Part shown: in pieces, positions 25,608 to 34,305 of the stretch
Layout: each line of letters starts with the position of its first letter
Position numbering within the stretch: position 1 is the stretch's first letter
Program-made: the position numbers and the translations under genes
Assembly (NCBI RefSeq): GCF_014640555.1
Contig: NZ_BMHE01000001.1
Span: 482,337-546,336, forward strand
DNA from: Paenibacillus marchantiophytorum
GTDB taxonomy: Bacteria > Bacillota > Bacilli > Paenibacillales > NBRC-103111
Length of the DNA: 64,000 bases
Reading direction: 5' to 3'
The notes under the pieces: generated by a model
Told to the model about the DNA's origin: nothing
Seen by the model: the letters and a program-made list of their open reading frames with translations, nothing else
Database searches by the model: none

Positions 25608-26677
25608 TGTGTACCGGCGAATTTAATGCAAACTGGTTTAGACAGCTTAAGCTCGCTTCCAGTTGGCTTTAGTTTGCCGGTTACCGCATCTCTGGAGAAG
25701 GAAACGATATTGTCCGTATCCTTATTGGCTACGAGCACATGCTTCCCATCAGGCGAAATGGCGAAATTACGCGGATGTTTGCCAAGTGCAGGCGCATATT
25801 CCACGATGGATAATAACCCTGTCGCGGCATCAATCGCATACACCACAATGCTTTCATGTCCGCGATTTGAGCCATATAGAAAGCGACCATCTGGAGATAC
25901 ATGAACATCCGCGCAAGCATTCTCACCTTCGAACGTATCAGGCAAGGTAGAAATCGTTTGAATTTCCGTTAATTCGCCGCGCTCTTCGTCGTAACGGAAC
26001 GCCGTAACCGTCGAACCTAGTTCATTGATCACGTACCCGAACGCATAGGACGGGTGGAAAACAAAATGCCGTGGACCTGATCCCGGATTGACTTGTACTT
26101 CGCTATGAGGAAACAGTTTCTTCTCCGCTAGGTCAAGTTTATACAGCTTTATCTTGTCCAAGCCTAAGTCGCAAACCCCTACGTATCGGCTGGTGCGATC
26201 CAAGAAAACAGAATGTGCACGAGGTCTATCCTGCACGGTGAGGACGCTTGCTCCATGATGCTGCTGAATATCCGCTGTAGTCCCTATGCGGCCATCGTCT
26301 AATATTGGAGATAAACCAACCATTCCGCCATGATAGCTGGAGACCATCACGACTTGGTTGTCATGATCTAGCTGAATATGACATGTCGTTGCTGGCAAGG
26401 TTACCTCATTATTCAGGAATGTTAAATCCCCATTGGCAGGATTAACCGCGTACGCGCTAGCCGCTCCGCAGCGCTGCTGATTGGCATCCAAGCCTTCCGT
26501 TAAAGCATACAGTCTCCAATTTGTCGCATCGACAGTTAGAAAGGTTGGATTCTGCAAACCATCTACTTGATGCGTGAGCTCCAAGCTGCCATCCTCCGTA
26601 TCGTATTGACAGGTGTATACACCTGGATTAGCCGCGTCAGCGTAAGATCCTATGAAAGCAAATGTCTTTTTCGTCAT
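25604..26677 (-). CDS. Lactonase family beta-propeller protein (6-phosphogluconolactonase-like)
   Basis: 357 residues with seven-bladed propeller repeats, ending blades such as RPRAHSVFLDRTSRYVGVCDLG, GPRHFVFHPSYAFGYVINELG, VHVSPDGRFLYGSNRGHESI and HPRNFAISPDGKHVLVANKD. This is the YkgB/Pgl family, which hydrolyses 6-phosphogluconolactone or related lactones. No signal peptide is seen. The start ATG is at 26677; its ribosome site is GGGGAAATG-like and modest. It is coupled to the ATL gene by a 4-base overlap. Confidence 0.88.
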   Translation of the reverse strand: MTKKTFAFIGSYADAANPGVYTCQYDTEDGSLELTHQVDGLQNPTFLTVDATNWRLYALTEGLDANQQRCGAASAYAVNPANGDLTFLNNEVTLPATTCHIQLDHDNQVVMVSSYHGGMVGLSPILDDGRIGTTADIQQHHGASVLTVQDRPRAHSVFLDRTSRYVGVCDLGLDKIKLYKLDLAEKKLFPHSEVQVNPGSGPRHFVFHPSYAFGYVINELGSTVTAFRYDEERGELTEIQTISTLPDTFEGENACADVHVSPDGRFLYGSNRGHESIVVYAIDAATGLLSIVEYAPALGKHPRNFAISPDGKHVLVANKDTDNIVSFSRDAVTGKLKPTGSELKLSKPVCIKFAGTQ

Positions 26678-26806
26678 TTCCCCATGCCACTCCTATTCAT
26701 CTCTCATTTTCTAGATGCATTATCTCAAATCCGCATGAAAGGAGCAAGCGTTCGGCAGGAGATCTGCGGGATTGGACCGGTGGGCTCAGCCGCTGGGCTG
26801 CGCGAC

Positions 26807-26854
26807 GGTTTGGCGCCGGCATGCTCCGGCGGTTTGGCGCTGGCGTGCGCCGGC
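26807..26854. repeat. Two 24-bp GC-rich direct repeats
   Basis: GGTTTGGCGCCGGCATGCTC(CGGC) at 26807-26830 is followed by a similar 24-base unit at 26831-26854 and a partial third. The patch is much richer in GC than its surroundings and lies upstream of the lactonase gene. No gene or known element is recognised in 26690-26930. Confidence 0.6.
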
Positions 26855-26931
26855 GGTTATGCCCGCCTAAACTGCAGCTAGCTAGCTTGGCATCTTTTTC
26901 GAGTTGAGCTGGCACCCCGTTTCATAATCCG

Positions 26932-27040
26932 GTATACTTTAGGTATCTAAATCAAGCTGGTCGTGAAGCACACGCCGCTTTCCATGATGTTAGTCCGGAT
27001 TCATTTCTGGTCGAGCATAGTGGAAAGCGGCGTTTTGTTT
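26932..27040 (+). promoter_or_regulatory. Leader with promoter and attenuator-like terminator before the nuclease-like gene
   Basis: A TATACT -10 (about 26934-26939) is followed by ACGCCGCTTTCCA (26972-26984), which pairs perfectly over 13 bp with 27021-27033 and is followed by TTTTGTTTTATT. The gene starts 38 bases after the stem. The layout is that of a transcription attenuator or riboswitch-type leader; the 36-base loop is not a recognised aptamer and the -35 is poor. Confidence 0.55.
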
Positions 27041-27070
27041 TATTATCCGGCAAATCTTAATGAAGGTGGG

Positions 27071-27730
27071 ATGAGAGGAATGAAATTTGAACAAGCGTTC
27101 GAGGCATTCATGTCTTCACAAATTATTGCGGAGACGAACAATCGCAGGCGAGAACGGTTAGAGCGTGGGCTTGGCTATGCAGAAATAGAATTTCTACGAA
27201 GCGTTTGGTATCCAGCAGCAGGAAATTTCAATCACTTATACCCTGAATGGGAGGTAAAAGATTTCTCCAACAACTATCGTTATTTAGACTTTGCCTATAT
27301 GCCAGGTCAAGTAAAAGGCGCGATCGAGATTCAAGGTTATAGCTCCCACGCCAGAGATATGGAAATCTGGAGATTCAAAGACCTGTGTATTCGGCACTGT
27401 TACCTGGCTTTGGACGGATGGGTCGTCATGCCGCTTGCCTTTCCTTCGATTACAGAGTCACCCAAGCAATGCCAGCAGCTTATGCTTTCTTTTATCGGAA
27501 AATTTATTTCAACGCACGTGCCCGTATCTCTGTCTTGGGTTGAAAACGAAACCATCAGATTCGCACGAGGCTTGCTCCGCCCCTTCCCACCATCTGAACT
27601 TTCAGCACATCTCAAAGTCAGTACAAAATACGCAAGGATAATTCTGCATCGTTTATGCGACATGCAACTACTAGTTGTTACGAAAGGGCAGGAACGAGCC
27701 CGTATGTACCAGTTGAATCTAGCCATTTAA
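27071..27730 (+). CDS. Predicted PD-(D/E)XK-like protein with C-terminal winged helix
   Basis: About 219 residues. The segment YRYLDFAYMPG...GAIEIQGY (roughly residues 70-90) has the Asp...Glu-x-Gln spacing of restriction-endonuclease-like folds, and the C-terminal 60 residues (LSAHLKVSTKYARIILHRLCDMQLL) look like a winged helix-turn-helix. The ATG at 27071 is preferred over the frame start at 26963, because GAAGGTGG lies before it and the upstream part falls in the terminator hairpin; the ATG at 27080 is also possible. It is a single gene behind an attenuator-like leader and before repeat copy C. Nuclease activity is an inference from a weak motif; it may instead be only a regulator. Confidence 0.65.
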   Translation: MRGMKFEQAFEAFMSSQIIAETNNRRRERLERGLGYAEIEFLRSVWYPAAGNFNHLYPEWEVKDFSNNYRYLDFAYMPGQVKGAIEIQGYSSHARDMEIWRFKDLCIRHCYLALDGWVVMPLAFPSITESPKQCQQLMLSFIGKFISTHVPVSLSWVENETIRFARGLLRPFPPSELSAHLKVSTKYARIILHRLCDMQLLVVTKGQERARMYQLNLAI

Positions 27731-27760
27731 GCAGGAAGTAAGCAACAATCCTTTCGAAAC

Positions 27761-27936
27761 GGAACTATGATCCGCTAAATAGCTCAAAAACAGCAAATTG
27801 CAGTTGAAAGGGAACTATGATCACTTATTCCACTTCTAAGGGGTGAACTTCCAGCCAATTAGATAAAATAGCGTATCATAGTTCCCTCTGACTAGCTGAA
27901 TGGCTGCTTTGTTGATAAATAAGGGAACATAGTTCC
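27761..27936. repeat. 176-bp symmetric GGAAC/GTTCC module, copy C
   Basis: Forward boxes at 27761 and 27811, inverted boxes ending at 27885 and 27936. The box extensions are of the CTATGATC type on both sides (forward CTATGATCCGCTA, reverse TAGCGTATCATAG), unlike copies A, B and D, so arms agree within the locus. It lies between the convergent ends of the nuclease-like gene and pruA. Confidence 0.85.
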
Positions 27937-28075
27937 CTCAGGAAGGGAAGAGCGGCGAGGCGAAAGGGCTGAGTGGGCGGTAGGGTAGGGCTTGGCGAAA
28001 GGACGAGGCCTGGCAAAGGACAAGGCTTGGTATCAGCTATATCCAACTTGGCCAGTTGACTCAGTTACGTTCCAG

Positions 28076-28325
28076 CTACTCTTACTTACTCTTTACCGCT
28101 CCTAGTTACTCTCTGATGCTTCCGGCTACTCTTACTTACTCTTTACCGCTTCTAGTTACTCTCTGCTACTTCCAGCTACTCTTACCTACTCTTTACCGCT
28201 CCTAGTTACTCTCTGCTGCTTCCAGCTACTCTTACCTACTCTTTACCACTCCTAGTTACTCTCTGATGCTTCCGGCTACTCTTACTTACTCTTTACCGCT
28301 TCTAGTTACTCTCTGCTACTTCCAG
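28076..28325. repeat. Five tandem 50-bp units, pyrimidine-rich
   Basis: Units begin with CTACTCTTAC at 28076, 28126, 28176, 28226 and 28276, each exactly 50 bp. Units 2 and 5 are identical; the others differ at 2-6 positions. The plus strand is strongly C/T-rich. Because 50 is not a multiple of three and there is no spacer sequence, it is neither a protein repeat nor a CRISPR array. Confidence 0.9.
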
Positions 28326-28400
28326 TCTCTTAACTATTCACTGATACACCAGCTACTCCTTGCCACTCACCTTACTATTAGTTACTTTTAGCTACTATTA

Positions 28401-28438
28401 GTTACTTGCAGCTATCATCGTTACTTGCAGCTATCATC
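28401..28438. repeat. Two perfect 19-bp direct repeats
   Basis: GTTACTTGCAGCTATCATC occurs at 28401-28419 and 28420-28438, in the degenerate tail of the 50-bp array. The rest of 27940-28500 holds no gene that I can support. Confidence 0.85.
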
Positions 28439-28513
28439 GTTACTCTCTGCTACTTGTCACTCTCAGTTCCCACACTTACACCCAACTGAATCAGCCCCGC
28501 CGCGGCAGCAATC

Positions 28514-28548
28514 AAAAAATAAGAAGGCTGGACTCGCGTCCGCCTTCT
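28514..28548 (-). terminator. Terminator of the putB-pruA operon
   Basis: AGAAGGC plus GGAC pairs with GTCC plus GCCTTCT (one bulged T) around TCGC; on the minus strand it is followed by ATTTTTTG. It lies 14 bases beyond the pruA stop. Confidence 0.85.
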
Positions 28549-28561
28549 CTAATTCAACCAT

Positions 28562-30130
28562 TTAAACCTTGCGCGAAGTCAGCTTCGCTTGTGTGAACAG
28601 CAGCAGGTAGTCGTAGCCGCCTGCTTTGGAGTCGGTTCCCGACATGTTGAAACCGCCGAACGGATGCACCCCAACCAAGGCGCCTGTGCATTTGCGGTTA
28701 ATATACAAGTTGCCGCAACGTACCGTGTCCAGTGCCTCTGCAATGCGCTGCTCATCCGCCGAGAAATACGAACCGGTCAAACCGAACTCCGTATCGTTGT
28801 ACATCGCGATAGCTTCCTGCCAGTCTTTGGCTTTGGCAATCGCAAGCACAGGTCCGAAAATCTCCTCCTGCATCAAACGTGCTTTGCCGCTAACATCACC
28901 GAAGACCGTTGGCTGAAGGTAATAGCCGTTGCCTTCTGCTTTGCTGCCGCCTGCAAGCAGTGTTCCTTCTTGTTTGCCAATCTCGATGTAATCCAGGATA
29001 CGCTCATACGAAGCTTTATCGATGACAGGACCTGCCGCGAAGTTAAGCTCTGGCAAACCGCTTTGCAGCTTGCCTGTCAATGCAACCACCTTGGCTACCA
29101 CTTCCTCGTAGACGGATTCCACGATGATGGCACGGGAGCCAGCTGAACATTTCTGGCCTTGGAAACCAAAAGCGGAAGCCACAATCGCTGCGGCTGCGGC
29201 ATCAAGATCGGCTGTTTCGTCGACGACGATCCCGTCTTTTCCGCCCATTTCAGCGACTACTCGTTTGATCCAGATTTGGCCTGGCGCCGTGTCCGCAGCA
29301 AGTCTGTTAATACGCAAGCCGACTTCCTTGGACCCAGTGAAGCTAATAAAACGTGTCTTAGGATGCGTCGTCAAATAATCGCCCACTTCCGCTCCACTGC
29401 CGGGAATGAAGTTAATAACGCCAGCTGGAAGCCCGACTTCCTCCATCAAGGCAATAAATTTGTGAGCAATTACCGGTGTCGTAGAAGCTGGCTTCAGCAG
29501 CACCGTATTTCCGGAAACAACCGCAGCTGTCGTCATCCCTACACAGATGGCAAGCGGGAAATTCCAAGGAGGAATAACAACACCTACCCCAAGTGGGATA
29601 TAGGAAATGCGGTTGTTCTCACCTGGAATTCGCACAAGCGGCTGGGTTTCATTAATCTCGCTAAGACGGATCATTTCACGCGCATAGAACTCTATAAAGT
29701 CAATGGCTTCTGCCGTATCTACATCGGCTTCCACATAGTTTTTACCGGATTCAAGAATCATTAATGCGGAAAATTCATGCTTGCGCTCACGCATCAGCGC
29801 AGCAGCTTTCAGCAAATACTCCGCGCGTTCGCGGGCCGGAACTTTTTTCCAAAGTTCAAACGTCTCCAAAGCCACGTTCATCGCTTTCTCAGCAAGCACT
29901 TGATCTGCTTTGCTCACATAACCAATGATTTCATCGACATTTCCAGGGTTAATCGACGTAATTTTTGCCTCAGTCACTACTTTTTCAGCACCGATATGAA
30001 GCGGATATTCGCGACCCAGCTCGCTTTTCACTTTGGAGATAGCTGCTTGCAGCGACTTCTGATTCACCTCAAGATTAAAATCTGTAAAAGGCTCATTCGC
30101 GTAAGTACTAACCGTTTTATAAGTGGGCAT
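28562..30130 (-). CDS. pruA: L-glutamate gamma-semialdehyde dehydrogenase (P5C dehydrogenase)
   Basis: 522 residues, close to RocA/PutC of Bacillus. Features: substrate-pocket region GVGVVIPPWNFPLAI, NAD-binding ISFTGSKEVG, general base region VVAEMGGKDGIVV (Glu), catalytic cysteine in FGFQGQKCSAGSRAI, and EEIFGPVLAI. It oxidises pyrroline-5-carboxylate/glutamate semialdehyde to glutamate with NAD. It follows putB by 14 bases and is second in the proline catabolic operon. Confidence 0.95.
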   Translation of the reverse strand: MPTYKTVSTYANEPFTDFNLEVNQKSLQAAISKVKSELGREYPLHIGAEKVVTEAKITSINPGNVDEIIGYVSKADQVLAEKAMNVALETFELWKKVPARERAEYLLKAAALMRERKHEFSALMILESGKNYVEADVDTAEAIDFIEFYAREMIRLSEINETQPLVRIPGENNRISYIPLGVGVVIPPWNFPLAICVGMTTAAVVSGNTVLLKPASTTPVIAHKFIALMEEVGLPAGVINFIPGSGAEVGDYLTTHPKTRFISFTGSKEVGLRINRLAADTAPGQIWIKRVVAEMGGKDGIVVDETADLDAAAAAIVASAFGFQGQKCSAGSRAIIVESVYEEVVAKVVALTGKLQSGLPELNFAAGPVIDKASYERILDYIEIGKQEGTLLAGGSKAEGNGYYLQPTVFGDVSGKARLMQEEIFGPVLAIAKAKDWQEAIAMYNDTEFGLTGSYFSADEQRIAEALDTVRCGNLYINRKCTGALVGVHPFGGFNMSGTDSKAGGYDYLLLFTQAKLTSRKV

Positions 30131-30144
30131 GATAAATCTCCTCT

Positions 30145-31077
30145 CTATTTGAACATATTTTTAAGCACAAACCAGACATTCGCTGGACGTTCAGCCAGCC
30201 TTCTCATGAAATAGCCGAACCAATCCACACCATAAGGCACATAAACGCGGACTCGATAGCCTTCTTTGACTAGCTGTTTTTGCAACTCTTCGCAAATGCC
30301 ATAGAGCATTTGAAATTCAAATTGCTGATTAGGAATTTGCTGGTCATGGACGAATTGTTTGGTGAACTGAATAATCGCTTCATCATGACTGGCAATCGCC
30401 GTATAGTGACCATTTAGCAGATGTTTCTGAATGATTTTTTTATAATTCTCATCAACATCGCTTTTTTCTGGAAATGCTACTTGCGGGGATTCCTTATAGG
30501 CCCCCTTCACAAGTCGCAGATTAGCTGCTAGCCCATCTAAATCATCTATATCCTGCATGGTGCGGAACAAATAAGCTTGGATGACGATCCCTACATTGTC
30601 ATAGTCTTGGCGAAGTTCTCTGTAAATATCTAAGGAGATTTGGCAATGCGCGAAATCCTCCATATCAATGCGTACGAAGTTATCATACAACCGCGCGCGA
30701 TCCAGAATTCGTTTCATATTGCTGATGCATAGGTCCCTGCTGATGTCCAGACCCAGCGATGTCATTTTTAAAGAAAGATTGGAGGTAACCCCTGACTCCG
30801 CAATCGCATCCAAAGTCTGCATGCACATAGCGGCAGATTCCAACGCTTCCTCTTCGCTAAAAACGAACTCGCCCAAATGATCCAAAGTCGCTACGCGCCC
30901 ATCCTGATTCAGCGCATGTACAGCTGCGATGGATTGGGCGATCGTTTCTCCGGCCACAAAGCGAGCCGCTCCAAAGCGCAATCCGTATTTTTTGGCTAAG
31001 CGGTTTGCCGCGCGACTTTTGCCCAACGATTGAAACATATTACGCATCATAAGTTCCATCTGTGTGATCCCTCCCAA
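30145..31077 (-). CDS. putB: Proline dehydrogenase
   Basis: 310 residues, a monofunctional FAD proline dehydrogenase. The barrel segments LDHLGEFVFSEEEA, NLSLKMTSLGLDIS, VRIDMEDFAH, VIQAYLFRTMQDI and LVKGAYKESPQ are typical, with C-terminal FQMLYGI and VRVYVPYG...FGYFMRRLAERP. It oxidises proline to pyrroline-5-carboxylate and passes electrons to the membrane. The frame begins at 31077 with an ATG; GGGAGGG lies just upstream. A TTGAACA...TGTTCAA palindrome and two TTGTACAA-like sequences lie in the divergent promoter region. Expected inducer: proline. Confidence 0.94.
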   Translation of the reverse strand: MGGITQMELMMRNMFQSLGKSRAANRLAKKYGLRFGAARFVAGETIAQSIAAVHALNQDGRVATLDHLGEFVFSEEEALESAAMCMQTLDAIAESGVTSNLSLKMTSLGLDISRDLCISNMKRILDRARLYDNFVRIDMEDFAHCQISLDIYRELRQDYDNVGIVIQAYLFRTMQDIDDLDGLAANLRLVKGAYKESPQVAFPEKSDVDENYKKIIQKHLLNGHYTAIASHDEAIIQFTKQFVHDQQIPNQQFEFQMLYGICEELQKQLVKEGYRVRVYVPYGVDWFGYFMRRLAERPANVWFVLKNMFK

Positions 31078-31134
31078 AGGGAATTGTACAATATTGTTTA
31101 ATTGTTAATTTTATTGTACAACATAACTTTATAT

Positions 31135-31159
31135 TTGAACACAATTTGTTCAATATAAT
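31135..31159. promoter_or_regulatory. Operator-like palindrome in the putB/regulator divergent region
   Basis: TTGAACA (31135-31141) and TGTTCAA (31147-31153) form perfect 7-bp arms around 5 bases. A TATAAT at 31154-31159 follows at once on the plus strand, so the palindrome would lie in the promoter spacer of the regulator gene. ATTGTACAA-type sequences occur nearby at about 31083 and 31113. No -24/-12 (GG-N10-GC) sigma-54 promoter is recognisable on the putB side. Confidence 0.5.
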
Positions 31160-31289
31160 CATAAGTGTTTACCAAAAACTTTTATCTCTCATTTCTTCAT
31201 CATACTCAGAGCAACCACCTAACGTGTTGAATCGCCCCCCTTTTCATGGTAAATTTATAGCAAATGCAGCTACACAAAATGAGGTCATT

Positions 31290-33008
31290 ATGTTCAAAAA
31301 TGAACACATCCCGTTGAACACTACCATTGTCCAACTCCCATTAGACATTTCCCTTCTAGAGATTGCTGCCTATTTGCAGCAAGGAAAAGCGGTCTTCACC
31401 GAATTGAACGATGTCATAAGCTTATTCACACCAGAAGAAGCCTCTCTGCTGTCTTGTTTTAAAGCCAGCACGCTTCATGAACTAGTAGAAGAAACCAGTT
31501 ATTTTACAACGCAAGCCATCTCATTACCTACCAGTTCACTCCTTCCCGAGCTCATTCAGACAACGAATCGACCGCTGCTTATCAAGGATAAAAAAGGCAC
31601 TGTTCGGGGATACGCCGCGTTATTAGACCTTTATCAGGCTTCTGTTCTTGAACAACACAAATGGGCCTCCTATTTCGCTGTGCTTGCCGATACCGTCACA
31701 GATGCTGTGACCGTCGTCGATCGAGATGGAGCCGTTATCTGTTGGAATCATGTCGCCGAAGAACTGTATCATCTGCCAAGTGCCGATGTGCTGGGGAAAC
31801 GTATCGGTGAACATTTTGATGTGGAAACGCTGATGGTCCTGAAAATTTTGGACGAAGGCCGCGTAATTCGCAATACGTACCATCGCCCAAGACCTGACAC
31901 GCATGTCCTGATTAATGCTTCGCCGATCCGCGACGGACATGGTCAGATTATTGGCGGTATCGCAACGGAACAAGATATTACACAGTTGGTGCGACTGAAT
32001 GAACAACTAACAACCGCTGATTCATATGGTATTGCCCAAGTCGAGCAAGCGAATGATTTATTCAGCTTGATTTCCGGCAAAGGCCCCGCCATCGGTAAAG
32101 TCATCCAATGGGCCAAGAAGGTCGCCGCGACAGAAACACCCGTCCTCCTCATCGGAGAATCGGGTGTCGGCAAAGAACAGTTGGCTCATATCATTCACCA
32201 ATCCAGTTCAAGAGCCCAAGAACCATTCTTGACCTTGAATTGCGGGATTGTACCTTCGGGATTGCTTGAAGCTGAACTTTTCGGTTACCAAGGAGGTGCC
32301 TTCAGCGGAAGCGAAAGCGGGCAAGCCGGGAAATTAGAGCAAGCCAAAGACGGCACCTTGTTTATCAATGAAATCGAGAAGCTGCCTCTGGATCTACAGG
32401 CCAAGCTTTATCATTCCCTGACACAGCAAACGATCATCCGTTCCGGCGGCACGCTGCCAATCGGCGTGCGGACACGAATTATCATTGCAACAACGGCGGA
32501 CTTGGCCGGCAAACTAGCGAAGCAGGAATTCCGTCCTGATTTGTACTATGCGCTCAACGTGATATCCATTCGGATTCCGCCCCTGCGAGATCGAACCGAA
32601 GATATCCCTGCCATGGTGCAAATGTATCTCAAGCAGTTTTCCTTACAGTACCAGAAGCCGGTTCCGACGCTCTCACCGGAAGTTCTTCTGGCCTTCACCA
32701 ACCACGATTGGCCGGGCAATATCCAGGAATTAAAAAACGTAATCGAACGCTGCCTCATTCTCAGCGACGAAGATACGATCCAGCTTGAGCACCTGCCCAC
32801 AGCTTTGCAGCAGCTGCAGCCAAGTCTTGCTCTCGCGGAGTCTGACAACCAGACCAGCATAAGGGCGAAAATTTCCGAGGATGAAGAAATGATTTTCATT
32901 GAAGAAGCGCTGGTCAAAACAGGAAGAAACAAAAGCGCTGCCGCTAAGCTGCTCGGCATATCCCGCGGCACTTTGTACAATAAAATGAGAGAGTTTGGAT
33001 TGGAGTAA
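31290..33008 (+). CDS. PAS/AAA+ enhancer-binding-type regulator of proline catabolism
   Basis: About 572 residues from the ATG at 31290, supported by GAGG 5 bases upstream; an in-frame TTG at 31146 is unlikely. Layout: N-terminal unknown domain, PAS (about 123-231), AAA+ domain with Walker A GESGVGKE (about 289-296), and a Fis-type HTH at the C-terminus (SAAAKLLGISRGTLYNKM). It resembles RocR-type activators. Two oddities: the sigma-54 contact loop GAFTGA reads GAFSGS, and Walker B reads TLFINE with Asn in place of the usual Asp. It is divergent from putB and is its likely regulator. Confidence 0.88.
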   Translation: MFKNEHIPLNTTIVQLPLDISLLEIAAYLQQGKAVFTELNDVISLFTPEEASLLSCFKASTLHELVEETSYFTTQAISLPTSSLLPELIQTTNRPLLIKDKKGTVRGYAALLDLYQASVLEQHKWASYFAVLADTVTDAVTVVDRDGAVICWNHVAEELYHLPSADVLGKRIGEHFDVETLMVLKILDEGRVIRNTYHRPRPDTHVLINASPIRDGHGQIIGGIATEQDITQLVRLNEQLTTADSYGIAQVEQANDLFSLISGKGPAIGKVIQWAKKVAATETPVLLIGESGVGKEQLAHIIHQSSSRAQEPFLTLNCGIVPSGLLEAELFGYQGGAFSGSESGQAGKLEQAKDGTLFINEIEKLPLDLQAKLYHSLTQQTIIRSGGTLPIGVRTRIIIATTADLAGKLAKQEFRPDLYYALNVISIRIPPLRDRTEDIPAMVQMYLKQFSLQYQKPVPTLSPEVLLAFTNHDWPGNIQELKNVIERCLILSDEDTIQLEHLPTALQQLQPSLALAESDNQTSIRAKISEDEEMIFIEEALVKTGRNKSAAAKLLGISRGTLYNKMREFGLE

Positions 33009-33048
33009 CAGATGAGCTCGCTCAGGGGGCACATGGGGAGGAATCGCA

Positions 33049-34254
33049 TTGAAGCCTGCTTCAATCCTGCAATCAGTTAAACGAAGTCCTTATCTCGAAG
33101 TATTATGGGTATCAACCAAATTGGGACTGACCTCCTTCGGAGGACCGATCGCGCATTTGGGCTATTTTCATCATGAATATATTCAAAAAAGAAAATGGAT
33201 GGACGAGAAAAGCTATGCTGATCTCGTAGCTCTCTGTCAATTTCTCCCTGGTCCTGCGAGCAGTCAGGTCGGAATTGGAATCGGAACGATTCGTGCTGGA
33301 CTGCTCGGAGGAGCTTTAGCTTGGCTTGGTTTCACGCTGCCTTCCATTCTCATCCTTCTGTTCTTCGCACTCCTCATGCAAACGATGGACATCAGCAGTG
33401 CCGGATGGATTCACGGACTCAAAATCGTAGCTGTCGCGATTGTCGCACAAGCTGTCCTCAGCATGGGCAAAAAACTCGCTGCAACGAAGAGCACCGCCTC
33501 CATTGCATTTGTTGCCGCTTCTATCACATTGCTGTGGCAAGAAGTTTACAGCCAACTCCTGATTATCTTCCTAGCCGGACTTATTGGCATGTTTGCCTTC
33601 AAAACGGTGTCCCAACAGGAGAACAACAGTCTCATAGAGATCAGAGTTCCTCGCTCAGCAGCGATTCTTTGTCTAATTCTGTACGTATTGCTATTGGTAG
33701 TTCTCCCAACGATAAGTAGTCTGGGACACTCTCAATCACTTGCTCTTTTCGATTCTTTTTATCGTGTCGGTTCCTTAGTTTTTGGAGGCGGGCATGTCAT
33801 TCTTCCACTCTTGGAACGTGAGGTCGTACCGCCAGGCTGGATCAGCAAAGAAGTGTTTCTGGCTGGATATGGCGCTGCCCAAGCTGTCCCAGGTCCACTT
33901 TTTACATTTGCCACTTATTTGGGTGCTATGTTCCTTGGTTTCAAAGGGGCTGTTGTCAGCACTCTGGCGATTTTTCTGCCTGCCTATTTACTCATTGTTG
34001 GGGCTTTGCCCTTTTGGAAATCCTTACGCGCTAATCTCAAAGTCCAGGGCGCACTCATCGCCATTAATGCCGCCGTTGTTGGCATCCTGCTGGCAGCCTT
34101 GTACAATCCGCTTTGGACAACAGCTATTGTCCATTCCACTGATTTCGCCCTTGCCCTTCTCCTTTTTGGTTTACTAGTCGTTTGGAAATTGCCCCCTTGG
34201 ATCATCGTGCTGCTTGGGGCTGCGGCTGGTGAGGTTTTGACGTATTTGGGGTAG
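33049..34254 (+). CDS. chrA: Chromate transporter, long-chain CHR family
   Basis: 401 residues, two homologous halves of about 190 residues: the first has LGLTSFGGPIAHLGYFHHEY and QFLPGPASSQVGIGIGTIRAG, the second YRVGSLVFGGGHVILPLLEREV and QAVPGPLFTFATYLGAMF. About ten membrane segments. It exports chromate, probably by proton antiport; the natural substrate may be another oxyanion. The start is a TTG at 33049 with GGGGAGG 8 bases upstream. It begins 40 bases after the regulator stop on the same strand and may be cotranscribed with it by chance. Confidence 0.93.
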   Translation: MKPASILQSVKRSPYLEVLWVSTKLGLTSFGGPIAHLGYFHHEYIQKRKWMDEKSYADLVALCQFLPGPASSQVGIGIGTIRAGLLGGALAWLGFTLPSILILLFFALLMQTMDISSAGWIHGLKIVAVAIVAQAVLSMGKKLAATKSTASIAFVAASITLLWQEVYSQLLIIFLAGLIGMFAFKTVSQQENNSLIEIRVPRSAAILCLILYVLLLVVLPTISSLGHSQSLALFDSFYRVGSLVFGGGHVILPLLEREVVPPGWISKEVFLAGYGAAQAVPGPLFTFATYLGAMFLGFKGAVVSTLAIFLPAYLLIVGALPFWKSLRANLKVQGALIAINAAVVGILLAALYNPLWTTAIVHSTDFALALLLFGLLVVWKLPPWIIVLLGAAAGEVLTYLG

Positions 34255-34305
34255 ATGCCGGCTGGTTTGTGCGTGCCGACACCCCTTGCCCAATTACTCC
34301 TCCAT

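Noticed and set aside
26697..26915. 72-aa minus-strand frame rich in Arg and Pro
   Set aside because: It is produced by the GC-rich 24-bp repeats, has no ribosome site and no family.
28076..28325. Possible CRISPR array
   Set aside because: The 50-bp units are contiguous with no variable spacers, and no cas genes are in the window.
31078..31289. Sigma-54 promoter upstream of putB
   Set aside because: No GG-N10-GC pattern was found on the putB strand of the divergent region.
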